Positions 32,942-39,107 of a DNA stretch of 39,107 nt are shown in pieces. Made by a program: the position numbers and the translations under genes. The notes under the pieces were generated by a model, which ran no database searches, was not told the DNA's origin, and saw only the letters and a program-made list of their open reading frames with translations. Source of the stretch: Bacilli bacterium (GTDB lineage Bacteria > Bacillota_I > Bacilli_A > RF39 > UBA660); NCBI GenBank assembly GCA_022801735.1, contig JAAWSW010000004.1, positions 1 through 39,107 on the forward strand, given 5' to 3'. Numbering within the stretch: the first letter of the stretch is position 1; every line of letters begins with the position of its first letter.

Positions 32942-32982
32942 AGTATACTAATTCGGTAAAAAAGTATACTAACATAGTATAT
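32942..32982. promoter_or_regulatory. TetR operator region with repeated AGTATACT palindromes
   Basis: AGTATACT occurs twice, 21 bases apart (32942-32949 and 32963-32970). The second begins a longer inverted repeat, TATACTA-ACA-TAGTATA (7-base arms, about 32965-32981). The palindromes contain TATACT -10-like hexamers of the minus-strand promoter, so a bound TetR would block transcription. Confidence 0.72.
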
Positions 32983-33014
32983 GCCTTTTAAACAAAAAAG
33001 TCAACAAAAAACAA

Positions 33015-33043
33015 CAAAAAAAGCATAAACATGTGCCTATGCT
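33015..33043 (-). terminator. Terminator of the GH3 gene
   Basis: AGCATA pairs with TATGCT around a 10-base loop and is followed on the minus strand by a long T-run. The GH3 stop codon touches the stem. Confidence 0.65.
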
Positions 33044-34403
33044 ATTTTGTTTCGAATAAACCTTTATAATACTTCCAAGCAAGCACTCTTAACGCTGCCT
33101 TATCCACAACTTTTTCATCTAATGTCCCATTTTTAACAGCATTTACAATTTTATCAATACTACCTGTTGAATCAGTAAGGATTAATAAATCATTTCCAGC
33201 AAGTAACGCTTTAACAATTGCATCATCACCAGTTATTGCTTTCATAGATAAATCGTCTGTCATAGCAATACCACTAAATCCAACATTGTTTCTAAGTAAA
33301 TTATGGACACTTGCTGATAAAGATGCAGGATTACTAGAATCAACATTTTTTACTATATTATGACTAAATAAAACTGCTTCAGCACCCGCTTTAGTCCCAG
33401 AAATAAATGGTACTAAATTAGTACTAATTATATCATCATAAGATGTATCATCAGTAACTTGACCTTGATGAGTATCTTTATTGTTTCCATAACCAGGGAA
33501 ATGTTTTAATGTATAAGAAACACCAGTACCTTTACTTGCTTCAATAACAGTTTCTGCATACTTAGCAGTTTTTTCTGCATCTTCTCCCAAAGTACGTTGA
33601 TATATATATGCATTAGGATCAGTAGCAACATCAACAACTGGCGCTAAATTAAGATTAATTCCTAAATCATGTAATATTTTACTTTTATCAATAGTATCAA
33701 CCTTAATAGCATTAAGTCCCCCAGCCTTATATAACTCTTGCGGAGATTTAAATCCATTAGGTACTAAATTTTTATTAGTTCCAACTCTAACAACTTTACC
33801 ACCCTCTTCATCGACTGCAATTAATAATGGTATTTTTGAGGCATTCTGTAAAGATTTTATTTTATTAGTGACCTGTCTAGCAGTTTTTCCATCAAAATCA
33901 CGTTTATAAAGAATATAACCACTATAAGGTTTTTCCTTAAGTAATTCTGCCTGACCACTATCTGGCGCTGCTACCAATAAAACTTGACCTGCTTTTTCTT
34001 CTAAAGTCATTTTATCCAAAAGTTTAGCAGCCTGTTTATAAAATACACTAAATGCACTTTTATCTTCCATCATCACATCAATATCACTATCATCTAGTTT
34101 TGCACACTCAACTACAGATGCCTTCTGCATTTCAGTATCCCCATCAATATCACCTGTATAGCTCAATGTTAAATAGTCCCCAACATTAAGTACCTCTTCA
34201 CTATCGAAATCATTAAAAGTATAAATAACATTATTTCTATCCTGAACAGTTAATGCATCATCAGAAACAGCCAAAACAGTTGCAGTCATTTCACTTGTTT
34301 CAATCTCTATTTGCTCAGATTTATTTTTATTATTAACAACCATCCAAATTATTAAAACTAAAACAATAATGAAACTAATTATCCCAATTAAAATTTTCTT
34401 CAT
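33042..34403 (-). CDS. Glycoside hydrolase family 3, NagZ-like, membrane anchored
   Basis: A 453-residue protein. Residues about 3-23 form a membrane anchor. About 35-105 make a small beta domain (SEMTATVLAVSDDALTVQDR to DGDTEMQKASVVEC), like OB-type DUF3221 domains. From about 130 a GH3 barrel follows with AVDEEGGKVVRVG, LNLAPVVDVATDPNAYI, KHFPGYGNNKDTHQ (the NagZ Asp/His general acid loop) and a TDDLSM block with the nucleophile Asp. NagZ enzymes release beta-linked N-acetylglucosamine in cell wall turnover. The anchor suggests action outside the cell. GGAGG-like sequence precedes the ATG. Confidence 0.9.
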   Translation of the reverse strand: MKKILIGIISFIIVLVLIIWMVVNNKNKSEQIEIETSEMTATVLAVSDDALTVQDRNNVIYTFNDFDSEEVLNVGDYLTLSYTGDIDGDTEMQKASVVECAKLDDSDIDVMMEDKSAFSVFYKQAAKLLDKMTLEEKAGQVLLVAAPDSGQAELLKEKPYSGYILYKRDFDGKTARQVTNKIKSLQNASKIPLLIAVDEEGGKVVRVGTNKNLVPNGFKSPQELYKAGGLNAIKVDTIDKSKILHDLGINLNLAPVVDVATDPNAYIYQRTLGEDAEKTAKYAETVIEASKGTGVSYTLKHFPGYGNNKDTHQGQVTDDTSYDDIISTNLVPFISGTKAGAEAVLFSHNIVKNVDSSNPASLSASVHNLLRNNVGFSGIAMTDDLSMKAITGDDAIVKALLAGNDLLILTDSTGSIDKIVNAVKNGTLDEKVVDKAALRVLAWKYYKGLFETK

Positions 34404-34452
34404 TCTACTTCCTCCTTGCTTAATAATATGATGTAAAGAAAATTATATGAAT

Positions 34453-34484
34453 ATTAAAAAAGAAAGAAAATTAATTTCTCTCTT
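34453..34484 (-). terminator. Terminator after the restriction-modification pair
   Basis: AAGA and AGAAA pair with TTTCT and TCTT with one internal mismatch; a T-run follows on the minus strand. Confidence 0.65.
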
Positions 34485-34494
34485 CAACAAATAA

Positions 34495-35688
34495 TTAATA
34501 AACCTGAAAAACATCTTTTAATTCTAATTTTGAGGCATTTATTTTTATATGCATTGAAATTGTTGGTTTTAATTGCCTTACATTATTAATATCAAACTCA
34601 ATCATATTATTATCCAAAAATTTTGCGGATTTTACATTAACAAAAAATAATTTATTAAATTTAATTCTACTAGGTACATTGGTTCCCCTAGCATTAACAA
34701 TTTCCACAAATTCATTTTCTAACGAAACCTGATATTCACTACCGCCAACGTTTTTAGCACCCATCTTATCTAAAACCTTAGAAAAAAGCACAGGTGTAAA
34801 TATTTTAGTATGATTTCGCCCAGATGTCCTAATTTCACTATTTTCTGTAGTTATTATTTTTTTTCCATTAGGAAGTGAAATGTTTACACAATCAGGAGTT
34901 AATACAACCAATTTATTATCACAAGTAGAAGAAACAAGCAAATCAATACCATGCCTATTGAAATACTCTAAAATTGATAAAACTTTAGTTTCTTCATCAA
35001 ATTTACTATAATTATGTCCTATCTGCTCAATAACATTAGTTTCGTTATTAAATTTATTAATCAACGGAATATACTCAGGAGTTTCCTTTTTAAACTTATC
35101 AGATATTAATAATTTGCCATTTTCATCATATAATCCTTTAATATCATATTCCCCTGCCTTAGCATTTCTTTCCTTTAACTCTAATCTTATTTTATTATCC
35201 TTTATTATTATTTCTGCATCACCATTTGCTGGATTACCATATTGAAAAAGAAATATATCAGGATTCTTAGGGTTATAATATAAATACCTAGCAGCTGAAA
35301 AAGTTTGATAACCAGAATTTAAATAATTTCTACACTCAATAGGAACACTGTTTAATGGTGTCTTATCAAAATCTAAACATTTATTTAATTTAAAAATTTT
35401 AGCAAGTGTCTCTATTAAATTACACTCAGAAAGTATCCCTGGTTGCAATGCTTCATTTTTATTATATTGTTTTTCCAATTCACACCTTCCGCTTTTTAAC
35501 TTAGAAATCATTCCTATTTGCTCAATATTATTTTCGAAAAAACTATCAAATTCTTCTTCATTACACATTACATCTTTAAAAAAATTATTTAATTTTTTGA
35601 TATCAGATTCAGAAATTATTAAATCAGAATTATACATATACACTGTTCTAATAAATTCATTTATTGCTTCGCTCTTATTCACATTCAT
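34495..35688 (-). CDS. Putative type II restriction endonuclease partner
   Basis: A 397-residue protein that I cannot assign to a named enzyme. A PD-(D/E)xK-like core is visible in the middle: NPDIFLFQYGNPANGDAEII followed by LELKERNAKAGEYD, with the Asp and the ELK pair in the right order. The rest is not recognised. Its frame overlaps the end of the methyltransferase gene by 14 bases from ATG 35688 (or 29 from 35703), which implies translational coupling. The order methyltransferase then nuclease is common in restriction-modification pairs and favours host protection first. Function is inferred from motif and context. Confidence 0.72.
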   Translation of the reverse strand: MNVNKSEAINEFIRTVYMYNSDLIISESDIKKLNNFFKDVMCNEEEFDSFFENNIEQIGMISKLKSGRCELEKQYNKNEALQPGILSECNLIETLAKIFKLNKCLDFDKTPLNSVPIECRNYLNSGYQTFSAARYLYYNPKNPDIFLFQYGNPANGDAEIIIKDNKIRLELKERNAKAGEYDIKGLYDENGKLLISDKFKKETPEYIPLINKFNNETNVIEQIGHNYSKFDEETKVLSILEYFNRHGIDLLVSSTCDNKLVVLTPDCVNISLPNGKKIITTENSEIRTSGRNHTKIFTPVLFSKVLDKMGAKNVGGSEYQVSLENEFVEIVNARGTNVPSRIKFNKLFFVNVKSAKFLDNNMIEFDINNVRQLKPTISMHIKINASKLELKDVFQVY

Positions 35689-37225
35689 CACTTCCGTCTT
35701 CATTAAATAAAGAACTACTATGAACTTTATTTAAAATACTTATATCCTCATTAATTCCAAGTGCTTCAAAAAATATCTTATTAATTCTATTTCTATATTC
35801 TATTGGAAACTTAACATTCTCCTGTTTTTTTCCTGCATTCATTTTATAAACCAAATATTTCTGTTCCCTTTCCTGCATTTCAAAAGCAATTTCATTTAAT
35901 TCATTTTTCAAGTCATCATCAAGCAAATCATAAAAAACAGGTATACTATTAATAATCGTTAATGGACAATTAATACCACCATCATATAATCTCCAATACC
36001 AATAAGCAAAAGATGAATTAAGCATACAGTAAACATAATTATACTTATCTCTATCAGACACCCTTATAGTGCGCTTTCCATCTCTAACTAAATTTCTTTT
36101 AGCACCTACTGTAAAATATCTACATGTAGTAGGTAAATATATCTCATCACCATCTTTTGAATCTATAAAATTTCCCATTTTTTTATTAGACAATGTCTCC
36201 CATTTGTCTAATAAATTTAATAAATCAATATGGCATTTATAATATGATTTCTTTTTAGTATCAACTAATTGGTACCTATCATTAATCAAATTAAATAAAT
36301 AATCATTATTCAGCATTTTTAAACGTTCATCTGTTTTAAATCTAATTAACGGACTAAATCTAAATCCTTTAATATCTTCCTTATTTTCAACAACAGTTAT
36401 TGCTGCTCTAACCGAATTACCTTTATTAGTATTAAAAATCCCGTGTTTACGACCATTAAAAATATTGCCAGGAACATTATCAAAAGATACTACGAAACCA
36501 TTATAATTATTCATTACCTTCCTCAATGAATAAAATTTAGCACTCCCAATATAACTATATGGTGTAATTATAACAGACGATTTACTCTGCTTTAAAATCT
36601 TTTCCATAAACGAAGCATATAACTCCTTTGAATCTTTCATTACCATAGTAACATTCCATCGATCAGAAAAATCTGAAATTTTATAATATGGAGGATTAGA
36701 AATAACTTTCGAATTTTTTGGCAATTTTACACTCTTATTTAAAAAATCACAATTCTTAACATTTATATTTTTCAAAAATTCTTTCCCATACTTTATTGCA
36801 ATTGAATACTTACAAATTTCTAGTGCTACTTCATCTATATCGTAAATATATATTTTTTTATTACTTATCAGCTCAATCGCATTATCTCTCCCAATTACAT
36901 CTAAATAAGTTAAAATTAAATTCCCAACCCCACAGCCTACATCACAAATATTTTCACCATCTAAAGACTTAAGCCAATTAGACATAACAACTGAAACATC
37001 TTTAGGAGTATAATACTTTCCAAATTCCTTTTTACTCACTTTATTTACATGTGCCAAACCAATTTCATATAATTCGCCATAATTCTCAACTACAAATAAA
37101 TCAGATTTAAATTTTTGATTTAAAGTATTAGATAGTATTGTATGCCAAGTATCTTTTAACCCTTTTTGGTCGATATCAAATATATAATTATCTATTGTAT
37201 AATCTTTTAAATAAAATTTACTCAT
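35675..37225 (-). CDS. N6-adenine DNA methyltransferase (Eco57I/TaqI-like)
   Basis: A 516-residue DNA methyltransferase of the gamma N6-adenine type. The motifs follow in order: GKYYTPKDVSVVM near residue 70 (motif X), ENICDVGCGVGNLIL near 93 (motif I, AdoMet binding), VISNPPYYKISDF near 176 (catalytic NPPY) and a C-terminal target-recognition half with SFAYWYWRLYDGG. It should methylate the recognition site of the downstream nuclease. The order and overlap indicate one operon. The recognition site cannot be deduced. Confidence 0.9.
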   Translation of the reverse strand: MSKFYLKDYTIDNYIFDIDQKGLKDTWHTILSNTLNQKFKSDLFVVENYGELYEIGLAHVNKVSKKEFGKYYTPKDVSVVMSNWLKSLDGENICDVGCGVGNLILTYLDVIGRDNAIELISNKKIYIYDIDEVALEICKYSIAIKYGKEFLKNINVKNCDFLNKSVKLPKNSKVISNPPYYKISDFSDRWNVTMVMKDSKELYASFMEKILKQSKSSVIITPYSYIGSAKFYSLRKVMNNYNGFVVSFDNVPGNIFNGRKHGIFNTNKGNSVRAAITVVENKEDIKGFRFSPLIRFKTDERLKMLNNDYLFNLINDRYQLVDTKKKSYYKCHIDLLNLLDKWETLSNKKMGNFIDSKDGDEIYLPTTCRYFTVGAKRNLVRDGKRTIRVSDRDKYNYVYCMLNSSFAYWYWRLYDGGINCPLTIINSIPVFYDLLDDDLKNELNEIAFEMQEREQKYLVYKMNAGKKQENVKFPIEYRNRINKIFFEALGINEDISILNKVHSSSLFNEDGSDECE

Positions 37226-37280
37226 ATCAATACCATCCTTACATCTATATTATATCACAAAATCTATTTTCCCTATAAAC

Positions 37281-37303
37281 AAAAAACAAGTCAAATTTGA
37301 CTT
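37281..37303 (-). terminator. Terminator of the polymer-forming membrane protein gene
   Basis: AAGTCAAATTTGACTT is a perfect palindrome followed on the minus strand by a run of T. Confidence 0.75.
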
Positions 37304-37310
37304 ATTTTAA

Positions 37311-38390
37311 TTAATCATTTTTAGGTCTTATAACATCAATAAGTAAACCTAAACCAATTAGTACTGTAATAATAGATACCAAAGTTCTAACACCAGGAAT
37401 TAAACTAAATATAAATAATATAAATAAGCCAAACAATCCTAATAATAAAACATGAGCATCTTTACTAAATACTTTTTGCCATATTTTATATCCTAATAAA
37501 TATGCAGTAAATATAGTAGTTAAATACATAGCAATACCATATAACAATAAAGTAATAATTCCGAGTGGAATTCCAATTATTGTAAAGCAAGCAAACACTG
37601 CAACTACTGGAACTATAATTAAGGTAACTAAACCTTTAGTAAACACCTCAATCACTTCTCCAAATTGCATATCTTCAAACTTATTATTAATTTTACTAAA
37701 TGCTGATGGGAATATTAAACTAATAACAGCAAACACTAAAGATAGACACAAAAATGACCAAATTTTTGCAGAAACTGTTGCAAAAAAGTTTTCATCATTT
37801 TCAGTTTGAATAGCATCAGTTTTAATAGTTTTTCCAACTAATGCACCTTTTTGAACATTATAACTACTATCCTCTGGATAAGATAAAGTTCCATTAATTT
37901 TTGCATCTTTTAAAATATCAATTTTATTAACATATAATTTCACATTCCCCTTAATATCAGCATCCCTAATAGTAACTTTAGAAGCATAAATACTAATATT
38001 ACGATCAATTACACCACTAATTTCAACATCAGAAGCAGCAATTATCATATCTCTTGAAATCTTTGCAGTATCTTTAATTGTAACAATATTACCTGCTATA
38101 ATAGCATCATTATTAATGATCCCATTAACCTCAATAGAATTACCAGCAAGTAAAGCATAATCACTATTACCGCCTTGAACAACTTTATTTCCAGCGCCTA
38201 TAGAAATACCTTTAATAGTTCCATCAAAACTTACTGACTCACCAGCAGCAGCAACAGACGAATTATAAGTATTTTCCATTACTACATCATTATTTACCTT
38301 ACTAGTAAAATGTTCTACTTCCTTAGCCTGAACGCTAGGAATCATAAAAAACACAGCCAAAATCATCAAGTATTTTATATACCTTTTCAT
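37311..38390 (-). CDS. Secreted bactofilin-like polymer-forming protein with C-terminal membrane domain
   Basis: A 359-residue protein with a signal peptide (MKRYIKYLMILAVFFMIPSV, cleavage near QAKE). A right-handed beta-helix-like region follows (about 50-180) of short repeats such as ISIGAGNKVVQG, LLAGNSIEVNG, IIAGNIVTIKD and IYASKVTIRD. About four membrane segments lie from 205 to the end. The repeat style matches polymer-forming cytoskeletal (bactofilin-like) proteins, but here the beta-helix should be outside the cell. Its role is unknown; a surface or envelope scaffold is plausible. Confidence 0.82.
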   Translation of the reverse strand: MKRYIKYLMILAVFFMIPSVQAKEVEHFTSKVNNDVVMENTYNSSVAAAGESVSFDGTIKGISIGAGNKVVQGGNSDYALLAGNSIEVNGIINNDAIIAGNIVTIKDTAKISRDMIIAASDVEISGVIDRNISIYASKVTIRDADIKGNVKLYVNKIDILKDAKINGTLSYPEDSSYNVQKGALVGKTIKTDAIQTENDENFFATVSAKIWSFLCLSLVFAVISLIFPSAFSKINNKFEDMQFGEVIEVFTKGLVTLIIVPVVAVFACFTIIGIPLGIITLLLYGIAMYLTTIFTAYLLGYKIWQKVFSKDAHVLLLGLFGLFILFIFSLIPGVRTLVSIITVLIGLGLLIDVIRPKND

Positions 38391-38481
38391 ATCATCACCC
38401 TATCTAAATTTTAGCACAACTATATTTTTTTGTAAATATTTCCGACATATTAAGACCATAATAATAACGAGGTGAATTCGT

Positions 38482-38985
38482 ATGGCCATATTATGTTTAA
38501 AAATATTTCTTACTAGAATATTAGATGTTTCATTAGGAACATTTAGAACAATAGTCCTAGTAAAAGGTAAAAATATACTAGCAGGTATAATAGGCTTTTT
38601 TGAAGTATTTGTTTGGTTTGTAATTGTTCAAGAGGCATTAAACACCACCTATACAAGCATCTGGATAGCAGTTTTTTATTCATTAGGATTTGCAGCAGGA
38701 ACAATCATAGGTGCCTATGTAACAAACTATTTCATAAGAACGCCAATTTCATTACAAATAATAACTAACAAAGATAACTTAGCAGACTACCTAAGAGAAA
38801 AAGGCTTTGGTGTATCAGTGGTTGATGTAAAAGGAAAAGACGGAATAAGAAACATGCTAATTCTAGAAACTCTAGATAATCGTTATAAAGAATTATTAAG
38901 TTTAATCAGAGTTGTAGATAAAAATGCCTTTATTGTAGTTGATGAAAAAAAATACATTCATAATGGTTTTATATTAACAAAATAA
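38482..38985 (+). CDS. UPF0316/DUF2179-type membrane protein
   Basis: A 167-residue protein with three membrane segments in the first 90 residues (MAILCLKIFLTRILDVSLGT, the GFFEVFVWFVIVQEAL segment, then FYSLGFAAGTIIGAYVTNYF). A small cytoplasmic DUF2179 domain follows (LREKGFGVSVVDVKGKDG to VVDKNAFIVVDEKKYIHNGF). This layout is the UPF0316 family. Its function is not known. GAGGTG lies upstream of the ATG. Confidence 0.88.
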   Translation: MAILCLKIFLTRILDVSLGTFRTIVLVKGKNILAGIIGFFEVFVWFVIVQEALNTTYTSIWIAVFYSLGFAAGTIIGAYVTNYFIRTPISLQIITNKDNLADYLREKGFGVSVVDVKGKDGIRNMLILETLDNRYKELLSLIRVVDKNAFIVVDEKKYIHNGFILTK

Positions 38986-39012
38986 GAAAGTCTAATTCGA
39001 CTTTCTTATTTT
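38984..39012 (+). terminator. Terminator of the UPF0316 gene
   Basis: AAGAAAGTC pairs with GACTTTCTT; T-rich sequence follows. Confidence 0.82.
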
Positions 39013-39013
39013 C

Positions 39014-39045
39014 AGACTGTTGACAAAGTCAATGGTCTTTTCTTT
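39014..39045 (+). terminator. Second, tandem terminator-like hairpin
   Basis: AGACTGTTGAC pairs over 11 positions with GTCAATGGTCT, including two G-T pairs, around an AAA loop; a T-rich tract follows. A TATAAT at 39061-39066 beyond it probably belongs to a gene outside the window. Confidence 0.65.
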
Positions 39046-39107
39046 TTCGTAAAAATGTTATATAATGAATATGCGAGTTTCACATTCTCGACAAATGTGC
39101 TATCAAA

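Overview
The window is AT-rich DNA from a low-GC Firmicute (Bacillota). The standard genetic code fits: long conserved genes such as secA, trpS and the P-type ATPase read through with Trp as TGG, and every stop I checked is TAA or TAG. A CotY/CotZ-type Cys-rich spore coat protein and a CotS/YutH-like protein point to a spore former or the descendant of one. An uncultured gut Bacilli/Erysipelotrichia-type organism would fit, but this is inference. Most genes lie on the minus strand and intergenic gaps are short. Many stop codons sit inside the stem or loop of the gene's own intrinsic terminator.

Layout. 1-4.4 kb: GTPases Der and EngB around an unknown protein, then a tandem pair of Tam41-type CDP-diacylglycerol synthase homologues. 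4.6-6.9 kb: an accessory island after tRNA-Ala, with an orphan LytTR response regulator, a 47-residue cationic peptide gene and an internally deleted IS150-type element inside a terminator-like hairpin. 6.9-9.2 kb: a membrane-anchored protein with two thioredoxin-like repeats, HtpX and LemA. 9.4-10.2 kb: a lone MvaI/BcnI-type nuclease with a probable ATT start. 10.4-11.7 kb: twelve tRNAs in two minus-strand operons. 11.7-14.4 kb: S1-domain protein, NifU-like protein and spore coat genes. 14.5-23.1 kb: PopT (DUF368), TrpS, a patatin-like phospholipase, an unknown membrane-anchored protein, a PH-domain protein, SecA, long HPF and a cold-shock protein.

23.3-26.3 kb: a complete agr-type quorum-sensing locus, split into agrB-agrD (plus strand) converging on agrA-agrC (minus strand). 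The 39-residue AgrD was found by reading between larger genes and predicts a Trp-rich cyclic peptide around Cys-Gly-Phe-Trp-Trp. The agrBD promoter carries two 9-bp direct repeats spaced like LytTR sites. The promoter of the 47-residue peptide gene beside the orphan LytTR regulator at 5 kb has a similar repeat pair. In both, the second repeat begins exactly 35 bp before an identical TGATAAC block. The two loci may therefore form one dispersed peptide-signalling regulon, which is the most interesting feature of the window.

26.4-39.1 kb: a lipoprotein, a Rpn-nuclease-like remnant, a Ca2+-type P-ATPase, a transposase-like HTH protein, a TetR-YhgE/Pip pair with a clear operator, a GH3 NagZ-like enzyme, a two-gene restriction-modification system, a polymer-forming membrane protein and a DUF2179-type membrane protein.
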